In this document: piece after piece, positions 7,989-16,773 of the stretch
Layout of the letters: each line of letters begins with the position of its first letter
Position numbering within the stretch: position 1 is the first letter of the stretch
Assembly (NCBI RefSeq): GCF_001528665.1
Contig: NZ_BBYJ01000037.1
Coordinates: 17,065 to 81,064, forward strand
DNA length: 64,000 bases
Source of the DNA: Microtetraspora malaysiensis
GTDB taxonomy: Bacteria; Actinomycetota; Actinomycetes; Streptosporangiales; Streptosporangiaceae
Direction: 5' to 3'
Notes under the pieces: generated by a model
Database searches by the model: none
What the model saw: the letters and a program-made list of their open reading frames with translations, nothing else
What the model was told of the DNA's origin: nothing
Made by a program: the position numbers and the translations under genes

Positions 7989-8777
7989 ATGTCGGGTCCC
8001 TTGGTCGCCGAACGACTGAGCGTCGGTCACGACGGCCGCACCATCTTGGCCGATGTCGACTTCACCCTCCCCGCGAGCGCGGTCACCGTACTCGTCGGCC
8101 CCAACGGCTGCGGAAAATCCACCATGCTGCGTACGCTCGCCGGCCTCCAGCGGCCGACCGGCGGGCAGGTACGCGTCCTGGGCGACCCCCTGGACAAGCT
8201 GAGCAGAAGGGAGCTGTCACGCCGGCTGGCCTTCCTGCCACAGACCCCCCTCGTCCCCGCCGGGATCACCGTACGCGAGCTGGCCAGGAACGGCCGCTAC
8301 GCGCATCGCGGCGCGTTCTCACGGCACACCACCGAGGACCTGGAAGCCGTCGAGTGGGCGCTGCGCGTCACCAACGCGCTTCCGCTCGCGGAGAAGAGGA
8401 TGAACGAACTGTCGGGCGGCGAGCGGCAACGCGCCTGGCTCGCCGCCGTTCTCGCGCAGAAGGCGGACATCCTCCTGCTCGACGAACCCACCACCTATCT
8501 CGACCTGCGCTATCAGGTCGAGGTGCTGGAGGTGGTACGGGCACTCGCCCATGAGTACGGCATGGCCTGCGGCCTCGTCCTCCACGATCTGGGGCAGGCC
8601 TCGTCCTACGGGGACCGGGTGATGCTGACCGCCGGGGGCGAGATCCTCGGCTACGGCGAGCCGGCCGAGGTGCTGACCTCCGAGAGCATCGCCCGCGCCT
8701 TCGGCCTCGACGTCAAGGTCGTCCACGACCCCGAGACGGGTGGGATCGCCTGCTTCCCCCGCACCTCACCCAACTGA
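7989..8777 (+). CDS. Fe-siderophore-type ABC transporter ATPase (FecE/FepC-like)
   Basis: This 262-residue cytoplasmic ATPase has Walker A GPNGCGKST (37-45), Q-loop LPQTPLVP, signature LSGGERQR, Walker B ILLLDEPTTYLD and the H-loop region LVLHDLGQAS. The LSGGERQR plus TTYLD pattern is characteristic of FepC/BtuD-type importers for siderophores, haem or corrinoids. It is preceded by AAAGGCGG and is first in an operon with a binding protein (8855) and a fused permease (9820). It shares a promoter architecture with the amidohydrolase operon, so the substrate may be what those enzymes degrade. Confidence 0.93.
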   Translation: MSGPLVAERLSVGHDGRTILADVDFTLPASAVTVLVGPNGCGKSTMLRTLAGLQRPTGGQVRVLGDPLDKLSRRELSRRLAFLPQTPLVPAGITVRELARNGRYAHRGAFSRHTTEDLEAVEWALRVTNALPLAEKRMNELSGGERQRAWLAAVLAQKADILLLDEPTTYLDLRYQVEVLEVVRALAHEYGMACGLVLHDLGQASSYGDRVMLTAGGEILGYGEPAEVLTSESIARAFGLDVKVVHDPETGGIACFPRTSPN

Positions 8778-8854
8778 TCCGCAGGACCCACCGGCACGGC
8801 CGACCCCACGACCGACCGCACGGAATTACCCCCCACCAGCTAAGGCAGACGACG

Positions 8855-9823
8855 ATGCGCAAATCCGCCATCCTTCTCAGCACCGTGGTCGCGGTGCTCG
8901 CCCTCGCCTCGTGTGGCTCCACACCCGCCACCACCGGCCAGTCCGGCGCCGCCCCTGCCCCGGGCGCGGCGAAGATCACCATACAGGACGGCTTCGGCCC
9001 CGTGGAGCTCGCCGCCCCCGCCACCCGCGTCGTCTCCCTCGAATGGACCTTCACCGAAGAGCTGCTCGCGCTCGGTGTGGTCCCGGTCGGCGTCGCCGAC
9101 AAGGCCCTCTACAACGACTGGGTGACCGCGGGCACGCGAGTGGCCGAGTCCACGGTGGACGTCGGCACCCGCCAGGAGCCGAACCTGGAGACCATCGCCT
9201 CCCTCAAGCCCGACCTGATCGTGGGCAACGCCGACCGGCTCGCCAACAACATCGAGAGCCTCAAGGCCATCGCTCCGGTCGTCGCCTTCCGCTGGAACGA
9301 TCCGGCCAAGGCGCAGCTCGCGGCCATGAAAGAGTCCTTCACGTCGCTGGGCACGGCCGTCGGGAAGGACGCCGAGGCCGCCAAGACGCTCGCCGGGCTC
9401 GACGCGACCACGGCGTCGGCGAAGGAGAAGCTCTCCGCCGTGGGCGGGACGTTCGCCCTGGCCTACCCCGCGGGAGGTGCCGGCGCCGCGACCGTGACGA
9501 TCTTCGCCAAGACCTCCCTGGCCTCCCAGATCCTGGAGGAGGCCGGTATGACCAACGCGTGGACCGGCAACGCCGACTCGGACGGGCTCAGCACGGTTGG
9601 CGTCGAGGCGCTGACCAGCCTGCCCGCCGACGTGAACTTCCTCTACGTCTCGCCGTCCTCCGACGACACCTTCCTCAAGCTGGCGGACAACAAGGTGTGG
9701 ACGGGACTGCCCTTCGTCAAGGCGACCCACACCTACAAGCTCGACCCGACCCCCTGGTTCTACGGCGGTCCCACCTCGGCCGAGCAGCTGCTCACCCAGA
9801 CCGTGGCGACGCTGGTCAAATGA
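8855..9823 (+). CDS. Fe-siderophore-type substrate-binding lipoprotein (FecB/FhuD-like)
   Basis: This 322-residue class III binding protein has a signal peptide and lipobox LASC (Cys near residue 21), so it is anchored on the outer face of the membrane. Family landmarks are ATRVVSLEWTFTEELLALGVVPVGVAD, EPNLETIASLKPDLIVGN and a C-terminal lobe ending PWFYGGPTSAEQLL. It captures a chelate (siderophore, haem or corrinoid class) and delivers it to the fused permease, whose ATG overlaps its stop. The closest functional analogy, to ferric-citrate/hydroxamate binding proteins, is inferred. Confidence 0.9.
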   Translation: MRKSAILLSTVVAVLALASCGSTPATTGQSGAAPAPGAAKITIQDGFGPVELAAPATRVVSLEWTFTEELLALGVVPVGVADKALYNDWVTAGTRVAESTVDVGTRQEPNLETIASLKPDLIVGNADRLANNIESLKAIAPVVAFRWNDPAKAQLAAMKESFTSLGTAVGKDAEAAKTLAGLDATTASAKEKLSAVGGTFALAYPAGGAGAATVTIFAKTSLASQILEEAGMTNAWTGNADSDGLSTVGVEALTSLPADVNFLYVSPSSDDTFLKLADNKVWTGLPFVKATHTYKLDPTPWFYGGPTSAEQLLTQTVATLVK

Positions 9824-11868
9824 GCGCCGTCCTCGCATCCTCCGCCCCCGCCCCGATGCGACCCACCCGGCGGCCGGCCGCCCCGGTCGCCTGCGGTCTC
9901 GCCCTCGTCCTGCTGGCCCTCGTCTTCCTCTGGCACCTGGGCCAGGGCGCCTCCCACCTCGGTGTCGGCGACGTGCTCAGGGTGCTCACCGGCGGCGGTG
10001 ACCAGCTGGCGGACGACATCGTCTTCAGCGGACGACTGCCCCGGACGCTCGCGGGACTGGTGGCGGGACTCGCCCTGGGACTCGCGGGAGGCCTGGTCCA
10101 GGGCGGGACACGTAACCCGCTCGCGGCTCCCGACACGCTGGGCGTGAACGCGGGCGCCTATCTGGCGGTCACGGCCGCCAGCGCGACCGGACTGAGCGTC
10201 GGCGTGCTCGGCACCGGCGCCGCCGCACTGGCCGGAGCCGTCGGCGCCGCGGCCCTCGTGTACGCGCTGGCGGGGCGGTCACTGTACGCTCCCGGGCGGG
10301 TGCTCCTGGCCGGTACGGCCGTCGCGCTCGCGGCCACATCCCTCGCGCTGATGCTGCAGATGCTCGACGAGCAGACCGCACGGGGCACGTTCTTCTGGGG
10401 CAACGGATCGCTGATCCAGACCGGGCTGACCGTCCCTCTCTGGACCGGTGCGGCGACCCTCGTCCTCGCCATGGCCGTACCCGCGCTGGTCCGCCCGCTC
10501 GACCTGCTCTCCCTGGGCGACGACACAGCGGAGGCCATGGGGATCAACGCGGGACGCATGCGCCTTTACGTCCTGCTGCTCTCCGTCGCCTTCGCCGCCG
10601 TCGCGGTGACCGTCGCGGGACCGATCGGTTTCGTCGGCCTGGTGGCCCCGATCGCGGTCCGGATGGTGGGCGTCCACAGGCACGCCTGGTTGCTCCCCCT
10701 CTCCGGCTCGGTGGGCGCGCTGCTCGTGCTGCTCGCCGACGGCGCGGGACAGGCCCTCCAGACCGCCGCGGGCGGCGAGATCCCGGTGGGCGTCGTCACC
10801 GCGCTGGTGGGCGGCCCCGTCTTCCTGGTGCTGGTCCGCCGACTGACCACGGGCGACGCCGAGACCGGGGCCTCGGTCACCGAGTCCAGGCCGCTGACCG
10901 GCAGGCGCTACACCACGGTCGTGGCGGTGGCGGCCGTCCTGCTCGTCGCCGCGATGCTCGTCGGACTCTCCGTCGGCACACTGAGCATCGACCTGTCGCA
11001 GATGCTCAACCCCGATCCGCTGATTCAGAGCGTCCTGTCCCAGAGGTTCACGCGGGTGCTCGCCGCGACCGGCGGCGGAGCCTGCCTCGCGGTGGCGGGC
11101 GGCACCGTACAGGCCGTCATCCGCAACCCACTCGCCGAGCCGTCCCTGCTGGGGGTCACCGGTGGAGCTGCCATCGGCGCCGTCACAGTGATCACGATGG
11201 CGTCCACCGCCCCGCACTGGATGATCCCGGCGGCGGCGTCGCTCGGCGGCTTCCTCGCTCTCCTGCTGGTGATGGCCGTGGCACGACGGAAGGGCACCCT
11301 GGATCCGACCCGTGTGGTGCTCGTCGGCATCGGCCTGGCCGCGGCGACCTCGGCTGTCGTCCAGGTACTGGCCCTGCGCTCCACCATGACCATCGGCGCG
11401 GTGCTGACCTGGCTGGCGGGTTCCACCTACGGCCGCGCGGGCGAGGATCTGCTCTGGTTGGTCGTCCCGCTGGTCGTCACGGTGTTTCTCATCATCGGCA
11501 CCCGGCCGCTGGACATGCTGGCGCTGGGGGAGGACCTGCCGCGCGCGTTCGGGCTCGGCCTCGGCCGGGTCCGCCTCCTCGTCCTGATGGGCGCGGTGGC
11601 CCTCGCCGCTGGGACCGCCGCGACGATCGGCGCGGTCGGCTTCGTCGGGCTGATCGCGCCGCACCTCGCGCGGGGGTTCGTCGGCTCCTCACACCGGAGG
11701 ATGCTGCCCGTGGCCGCGCTCCTGGGGGCCGCCCTGGTGGTCGTCGCCGACACGATCGGCCGTCTCGTCATCGACCCGCGGCAGGTCCCCGTGGGTGTGA
11801 TGACGGCGCTGGTCGGGACCCCGTACATGATCTGGCTGCTCCGCTCGAACCGGAAGGTGAACCGTTGA
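9820..11868 (+). CDS. Fused FecC-FecD permease (FhuB-like)
   Basis: The 682 residues contain two complete FecCD permease units in tandem. Each repeats the RLPRTLAGLVAGLALGLAGGLVQGGTRNPLAAPDTLGVNAGA-type region (first near residue 70, second near 410 as QRFTRVLAATGGG). Each also has the GPIGFVGLVAP / GAVGFVGLIAPH coupling loop. About 20 membrane segments are expected. Single-chain double permeases are known in FhuB; most actinomycete importers use two genes. The start overlaps the binding-protein stop (ATGA). The end overlaps the TTG of the nitrilase, which ties amide hydrolysis directly to import. Confidence 0.92.
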   Translation: MSAVLASSAPAPMRPTRRPAAPVACGLALVLLALVFLWHLGQGASHLGVGDVLRVLTGGGDQLADDIVFSGRLPRTLAGLVAGLALGLAGGLVQGGTRNPLAAPDTLGVNAGAYLAVTAASATGLSVGVLGTGAAALAGAVGAAALVYALAGRSLYAPGRVLLAGTAVALAATSLALMLQMLDEQTARGTFFWGNGSLIQTGLTVPLWTGAATLVLAMAVPALVRPLDLLSLGDDTAEAMGINAGRMRLYVLLLSVAFAAVAVTVAGPIGFVGLVAPIAVRMVGVHRHAWLLPLSGSVGALLVLLADGAGQALQTAAGGEIPVGVVTALVGGPVFLVLVRRLTTGDAETGASVTESRPLTGRRYTTVVAVAAVLLVAAMLVGLSVGTLSIDLSQMLNPDPLIQSVLSQRFTRVLAATGGGACLAVAGGTVQAVIRNPLAEPSLLGVTGGAAIGAVTVITMASTAPHWMIPAAASLGGFLALLLVMAVARRKGTLDPTRVVLVGIGLAAATSAVVQVLALRSTMTIGAVLTWLAGSTYGRAGEDLLWLVVPLVVTVFLIIGTRPLDMLALGEDLPRAFGLGLGRVRLLVLMGAVALAAGTAATIGAVGFVGLIAPHLARGFVGSSHRRMLPVAALLGAALVVVADTIGRLVIDPRQVPVGVMTALVGTPYMIWLLRSNRKVNR

Positions 11869-12935
11869 GCCTCGACCCCGGCGAGTTCCTCGCCGTCGCC
11901 TGTCAGATGGACACCGTGGACGGCGCCGTCGGCCAGAACCTCAAGCAGATGGTCACGATGATCGACTGGGCCATGGAGGGCTACTCGGCCCTCGGCGTCC
12001 CGGTCCGGCTGATCGTCTTTCCCGAGCTGGCGATCCACGGTTCGGTCGGCGCGACCTACGCGGACAAGCGGCGTCACGCGATCGAGCTCCCCGGGCCGGA
12101 GATCGAGGAACTCGCCGAGAAGGCCAGGTCCCACGGCGTCTATCTCGTGGCGGGCACGGTCTTCGAGTATGAGCCGGAGTACGACGCGGTATTCAACACG
12201 CTGGTGATGCTTGCGCCGTCCGGGGAGATCGCGCTCCGCTACCGCAAGGTCAACGTCTGGTATCCGCTGGAGACGACCCAGTCGCCGATCGACCTGCTCG
12301 GCGAGGGGTACGACACCGCCAGGTTCCCGTTGTTCCCGGTCGCCCACACCGAGATCGGCACCATCGGCGGGCTCATCTGCTACGACGGATTCTTTCCCGA
12401 GGTCACGCGGCAACTGGCGGCCGAAGGCGCGGAGATCTTCGTGCGCGCCTCGGCGATCATGGACCCCTGGGGCTCCGGGCCGACCGGCGCGAGCGTCATG
12501 ACCGACCGGATGCGTTCCCTGGAGAACCTCGCCTACACGGTGAGCGCGCAGCGCGGGTCCAGCCCGCGGACGGGTCCGCCGTTCTCGTGGCCGGGCCGCA
12601 GTTCGATCGTGGACTTCGAGGGCCGCGTGCTCAGCGAGGCGGAGCGCGGCGAGGAGATCATCATGGCCAGGATCGACGCCAACCGGGTGCGCGCGTACCG
12701 CGAGTCCGTACTCGGCGGCAACATGCTGGCACACAACCGCACCGAAGCCTACGACTACCTGACGAGGCCCGGTCCCGGGCCGCGCCCGCGGCTCTCCACG
12801 GGCCGGACGGTGTCCGAGACGGAGCACTTCGCCACCGCCCGCGAGCAGAACGACGCCTACTGGGCCGGCTACTACGAGCGGGACCCCTTCTGGAGACGCC
12901 GGCGCGATCTGGCGGCCCGCGAGAGGGACGCCTAG
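11865..12935 (+). CDS. Nitrilase-superfamily amidase (aliphatic amidase/formamidase-like)
   Basis: The 356-residue carbon-nitrogen hydrolase shows the catalytic triad: Glu in FPELAIHG, Lys in YRKVNVWYP and Cys in GLICYDGFFPE. AGTVFEYEPEYDAVFNT and the C-terminal INANRVRAYRES-like tail (here IDANRVRAYRES) resemble AmiE/AmiF aliphatic amidases more than nitrilases. It releases ammonia from an amide in the cytoplasm. The TTG start overlaps the permease TGA (TTGA). The next possible start, an ATG 13 codons in, would cut into the first beta strand. Translational coupling to the importer argues that it acts on the imported compound. Confidence 0.88.
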   Translation: MSLDPGEFLAVACQMDTVDGAVGQNLKQMVTMIDWAMEGYSALGVPVRLIVFPELAIHGSVGATYADKRRHAIELPGPEIEELAEKARSHGVYLVAGTVFEYEPEYDAVFNTLVMLAPSGEIALRYRKVNVWYPLETTQSPIDLLGEGYDTARFPLFPVAHTEIGTIGGLICYDGFFPEVTRQLAAEGAEIFVRASAIMDPWGSGPTGASVMTDRMRSLENLAYTVSAQRGSSPRTGPPFSWPGRSSIVDFEGRVLSEAERGEEIIMARIDANRVRAYRESVLGGNMLAHNRTEAYDYLTRPGPGPRPRLSTGRTVSETEHFATAREQNDAYWAGYYERDPFWRRRRDLAARERDA

Positions 12936-12974
12936 CAACCGCGTTGTCTCACCCGAAATGGACAAAGGAGTGCG

Positions 12975-14450
12975 ATGGAGCCACACGGCACGCCGACGGG
13001 CGCGATGCGGGAGATCACGGATCGAGCGCTCGACACCGCCGTGAGCGCGGGCGCCGACTACGCGGACGTTCGCGTCGTACGGCGGGTGGAGGAGTCGGTG
13101 ACGGTGCGCACCGGCCGGGTGGAGTCCATCGCCTCGGACGAGAGCGAGGGCGTCGGCGTCCGGGTGTTCGCGTACGGAGCATGGGGCTTCGCGGCGACAC
13201 ACCGGTATGACGCGGACGCGATCGACCGGGCCGCGGCCGAGGCGGTACGGCTCGCGAAGGGCGCGGCGCCCTCACTCAGGCGCCGCGTCAGCCTGGCGGA
13301 GCGCCCCCGCGCCTACGGCACGTACGCCACGCCCGTGCGTGAGGATCCCTTCGCGCTCCCGCTGGAGGTCAAGGTCGCCGACCTGCTCGACGCCGACGCC
13401 GCGCTGGCCGTCCCCGGAGTCGTGTCGACCGCGTCGACGTACGCCGCCCAGCGGGAGTGGAAGACCTTCGCGGCGACGGACGGCAGCCTCACCGAGCAGG
13501 TGTTCACGCACGTGGGCGCGGGCATCGAGGCGCACGCGGTGAAGGGAAGCGAGCACCAGCGGCGCAGCTACCCCGAGGCGCGGGGCGGCCGCTGGCAGCA
13601 GGCGGGATACGAGTTCATCCGCGAGCTCGACCTGAAGGGGAACGCGGCCCGATGCGGAGGCGAGGCCGTCGCTCTGCTGACGGCCCCGCCGTGCCCCGAG
13701 GGCCCCGCCACGGTCGTCATCGACCCCAGCCAGCTCTACCTGCAGATCCACGAGTCGTGCGGGCACGCCACCGAGCTCGACCGGGTCTTCGGCGCGGAGG
13801 CGAGTTACGCGGGGACCAGCTTCCTGACCGCAGGCCTGCTGGACTCGCGTTTCAGGTACGGCTCGGACCTGGTCACCCTGGTCGCCGACGCCACGGTGCC
13901 CGGCGGCCCGGGATCGTTCGGCTGGGACGACGAGGGGGTGGCGGCGCAGCGGACCACCCTGGTGGAGAACGGGATCCTCACCGGCTATCTGACCTCGCGG
14001 GACACGGCTCCCCGCATCGGCAGGGAGTCCGGCGGCGCCGTGCGCGCCGAGAGCTGGAACCGGCTCCCGCTGGTCCGCATGACCAACGTCAACCTCGTGC
14101 CGGTGCCCGGCATGAGCCTCCAGGACATCGTGGCCGACACCGACGACGGCCTCTACCTGACCCAGAACCGCAGCTGGTCGATCGACGACCGCCGATGGAA
14201 CTTCCAGTTCGGCACGGAGATCGCCTACGAGATCAAGGGCGGCAGGCTGGGGCGCATCCTGAGGAACCCCGTCTACTCGGGGATCACTCCGGAGTTCTGG
14301 CGCTCCTGCGACGCGGTCGCCGACGAGCGGAGCTACGTCATGTACGGCAACCCCAACTGCGCCAAGGGCCTTCCGCCGCAATGCGTGCAGGTCGGCCACG
14401 GCACTTCGGGCGCACGGTTCCGAGGCGTGCGGATGGGGGCGGGACGATGA
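12975..14450 (+). CDS. tldD: TldD-type metallopeptidase
   Basis: This 491-residue member of the TldD/PmbA family carries the zinc motif as HESCGHATE (H259, E260, H264), so it should be the catalytic subunit. TldD/TldE heterodimers cleave small unfolded or macrocyclic peptides, as in microcin B17 and PQQ precursor processing. AAAGGAG lies 6 nt upstream of the ATG. The stop overlaps the ATG of tldE. The placement is unusual: tld genes are normally stand-alone housekeeping genes, whereas this pair closes an operon holding an importer and an amidase. A role in degrading an imported peptide is inferred. Confidence 0.9.
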   Translation: MEPHGTPTGAMREITDRALDTAVSAGADYADVRVVRRVEESVTVRTGRVESIASDESEGVGVRVFAYGAWGFAATHRYDADAIDRAAAEAVRLAKGAAPSLRRRVSLAERPRAYGTYATPVREDPFALPLEVKVADLLDADAALAVPGVVSTASTYAAQREWKTFAATDGSLTEQVFTHVGAGIEAHAVKGSEHQRRSYPEARGGRWQQAGYEFIRELDLKGNAARCGGEAVALLTAPPCPEGPATVVIDPSQLYLQIHESCGHATELDRVFGAEASYAGTSFLTAGLLDSRFRYGSDLVTLVADATVPGGPGSFGWDDEGVAAQRTTLVENGILTGYLTSRDTAPRIGRESGGAVRAESWNRLPLVRMTNVNLVPVPGMSLQDIVADTDDGLYLTQNRSWSIDDRRWNFQFGTEIAYEIKGGRLGRILRNPVYSGITPEFWRSCDAVADERSYVMYGNPNCAKGLPPQCVQVGHGTSGARFRGVRMGAGR

Positions 14451-15787
14451 ACCTCGAACGATACGCCGATCGGGTGCTGGAGACGGCGCGCCGGCACGGC
14501 GCGACCGACGCCGAGGTGAGCGTGGAGGCCCGGGTCGCCGCGCTGACCCGGTTCGCCAACTCCGAGATCCACCAGAGTGTCGCCGAGGACACCGTTCGGG
14601 TCACTCTCCGCTACGTCCACGGCAGGCGGTACGGCATGGCCGCCACGGGGCGCCTGGACGACGCCGCGCTCGAATCCCTTGTCGAGCGCGCGTCGGCGAA
14701 CGCGCGCAGCACGGCCGAGAGCGACGACTGGCCCGGCCTTCCGGAACCGGGTCCGATCCCGGAAGTGACAGGCGCCTACGCGGCATCGACCGGCGAGGCC
14801 ACAGCCGAGCGCCGGGTCGAGACCGTGCGCGAGGTCGTCGCCGCGGCGGACGCCGCCGGCGTGGCCGCGTTCGGCTCCTTCACGACCGGCGCCGTCACCA
14901 CGGCCGTGATCAGCACACGGGGTGTGCGAGCCGTCCAGACCAGGAGCGACGCCTGGCTGGTTACCGTGCACATGTCGCCCGGCGGCGGCACCGGCTACGC
15001 CGAGACCTGCGCGGTGGACGTGGCGGACGTCGACGGCGCGGCCCTCGGCCGGGAGGCGGCCGGCAAGGCGCGCGCCGACGATCACGCGGTCGACCTCGCG
15101 CCGGGGGAGTATCCCGTGGTCTTGGAGGAGTACGCCGTGGTGGACCTGCTGGCCAAGCTCGGCAGGTGCGGCTTCAACGCGCTCGCCGCGCAGGAGGGGC
15201 AGTCCTTCGCGGCCCCCGGCCTCCGCGTGGCCAGCGATCTCGTCACCGTCTGGGACGATGGCACCGACCCCGCGGGGCTTCCCACGGCCTTCGACCACGA
15301 GGGCGTCGGGAAAGAGCGCGTCAGCCTCATCGATCGCGGCAGATGCGTCGGACTGGTCCACGACACCCGCACCGCAGCCAGGGCCGGGATCAGGTCCACC
15401 GGGCATGCGCTGCCCGCGCCCAACCCGGTCGGGCCCCTTCCGACGAACATGTTCATGGCGCCGGGCGCGTCAACACGGGAAGAGCTGGTCGGGCGGCTGG
15501 ACCGGGGGCTCCTCGTCACACGCTTCTACTACACCAACCCAGTGAACCCGAAGCGCGGGATCGTCACCGGGGTGACCCGGGACGGCGTCTTCCTCGTCGA
15601 GCACGGCGAGATCGTCTCCCCTGTCCGCGACCTGCGCTTCAGCGTGAGCTACCTGGACGTGCTGCGGGGCGTCGCGGCGGTCGGCAAGGAGCGCAAGACG
15701 CTGCGCGGCTGGTACGGAGGGGTGTCGGTGCTCGGCGACATCACCGTTCCCGCCGTCCTCGTGGACAGCTTCCGTTTCTCCGGCTAG
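14447..15787 (+). CDS. tldE: TldE/PmbA-type peptidase subunit
   Basis: The 446-residue PmbA-like protein lacks the HExxxH motif and so fits the non-catalytic TldE subunit. Family features are TRFANSEIHQSVAEDTVRV near the N terminus, LDRGLLVTRFYYTNPVNPKRGIVTGVTRDGVFLVEHGE in the C-terminal third and a final ITVPAVLVDSFRFSG strand. Overlap with tldD (ATGA) ensures balanced subunit synthesis. It is the last gene of the importer operon; the convergent FhuF-like gene starts 23 nt beyond the stop. Confidence 0.88.
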   Translation: MNLERYADRVLETARRHGATDAEVSVEARVAALTRFANSEIHQSVAEDTVRVTLRYVHGRRYGMAATGRLDDAALESLVERASANARSTAESDDWPGLPEPGPIPEVTGAYAASTGEATAERRVETVREVVAAADAAGVAAFGSFTTGAVTTAVISTRGVRAVQTRSDAWLVTVHMSPGGGTGYAETCAVDVADVDGAALGREAAGKARADDHAVDLAPGEYPVVLEEYAVVDLLAKLGRCGFNALAAQEGQSFAAPGLRVASDLVTVWDDGTDPAGLPTAFDHEGVGKERVSLIDRGRCVGLVHDTRTAARAGIRSTGHALPAPNPVGPLPTNMFMAPGASTREELVGRLDRGLLVTRFYYTNPVNPKRGIVTGVTRDGVFLVEHGEIVSPVRDLRFSVSYLDVLRGVAAVGKERKTLRGWYGGVSVLGDITVPAVLVDSFRFSG

Positions 15788-15810
15788 CCGTGATGCCGGG
15801 CAGCGACGGC

Positions 15811-16635
15811 TCATCGGGCTCCCCGAGATTCCCATACGGCACGAGTCCACCGGTCGCGGCGCGCGCCGGGGTCCTCCAGCGCGCAATCGCCGCATTTGTG
15901 GCCGTCCCGCGCCCGGTAGTACAGGCAGCAGCTGTGGCGGACGAAGAACGGGTGGCCGGGCGCCGGTTCCGCCAGCTCGCCCTTGTCCCGGAGGAGGCCC
16001 AGGTCGAGCAGCTCGCGGGCCAGCGAGAGGGCCGCTCCGGTGAGCTCGGGGCGTACGCGGGCGAGGGCGCGGACGGTCCCGGCCAGCGAGGAGGCCACGT
16101 TGCCCCACAGCAGGCCCGGAGCGATCTTCACGACCCTCTGGACCGCCTCGGCGAGCGGTTCCAGCAACCCGGGCACCACGGTGTGGTACATCCGCTCGGC
16201 TGTCCGCGCCGGGTCGCGGATCTCCCAGCCGGCGAGATCGGTGGTGCGCAGCGGCGGCGGCACGCCGTCGGGCGCCGGCCGCCAGTGGACGCGCCCTGGG
16301 AGCAGCTCGATGAGCAGGCCGTGGACGACCGCCGCGCCGAAGAGAGGCGAGCACAGCCGGGAGGCGAGCTTCTGGAACAAGATCGAGGCGGCTACCCGGG
16401 TCTCGGCGGTGCCCAGGCGCTCGGCGACGTCCCCGATCCGCTGTTCCAGGACGCCGGCATCGGTGAGCAGGTCGGTGAACGGGCGCCATCCGGTCTCGAC
16501 CCGGCCGACGCCGAGCTCGAAGCGGTCCCCCATGGAGGAGACGTCGGCGACCGCCTGGAAGACGGCCGAGGGAGGGGCGGGCGGCGGGTCCGCGTGAAGT
16601 CGTGTCGGCCGCGAACTGCGCTGGTCCATCGTCAC
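15811..16635 (-). CDS. FhuF-like ferric iron reductase
   Basis: This 274-residue protein carries a C-terminal FhuF motif: paired cysteines in SCCLYYR, then CGDC ten residues later (C-C-x10-C-x2-C), which holds a [2Fe-2S] cluster. FhuF reduces cytoplasmic ferric-siderophore complexes to release iron. It lies convergent to tldE and beside the FecBCD-type importer, which supports a ferric chelate as the transported compound. The N-terminal ~30 residues are low-complexity and the true start may be MDQ or later. No iron box was found upstream. Confidence 0.85.
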   Translation of the reverse strand: MTMDQRSSRPTRLHADPPPAPPSAVFQAVADVSSMGDRFELGVGRVETGWRPFTDLLTDAGVLEQRIGDVAERLGTAETRVAASILFQKLASRLCSPLFGAAVVHGLLIELLPGRVHWRPAPDGVPPPLRTTDLAGWEIRDPARTAERMYHTVVPGLLEPLAEAVQRVVKIAPGLLWGNVASSLAGTVRALARVRPELTGAALSLARELLDLGLLRDKGELAEPAPGHPFFVRHSCCLYYRARDGHKCGDCALEDPGARRDRWTRAVWESRGAR

Positions 16636-16689
16636 ACCGCCGGTCTGGTCAGGGCCGCGCGTCCGCGCGGCGGTAGGGCGATCTGGGAA

Positions 16690-16730
16690 CCCTCAGCGGC
16701 GGCCGCTATTCGCGGGGCCGCCGCTGAGGG
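16690..16730. terminator. Strong inverted repeat
   Basis: A perfect 15-bp stem (CCCTCAGCGGCGGCC paired with its complement at 16716-16730) has an 11-nt loop. It sits between the end of the VIT1-like gene and the fhuF-like start, where it would terminate the minus-strand membrane-protein operon. No T-tract is present. Confidence 0.7.
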
Positions 16731-16773
16731 GGCATTGGAGCCGCGGGCGGTGGAGGATCACCGGCCCGCCGGG

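Noticed and set aside
10279..11664. Long minus-strand frame opposite the fused permease
   Set aside because: Its Arg/Glu/Asp/His-rich composition is the mirror of hydrophobic codons on the other strand; no domain is recognisable.
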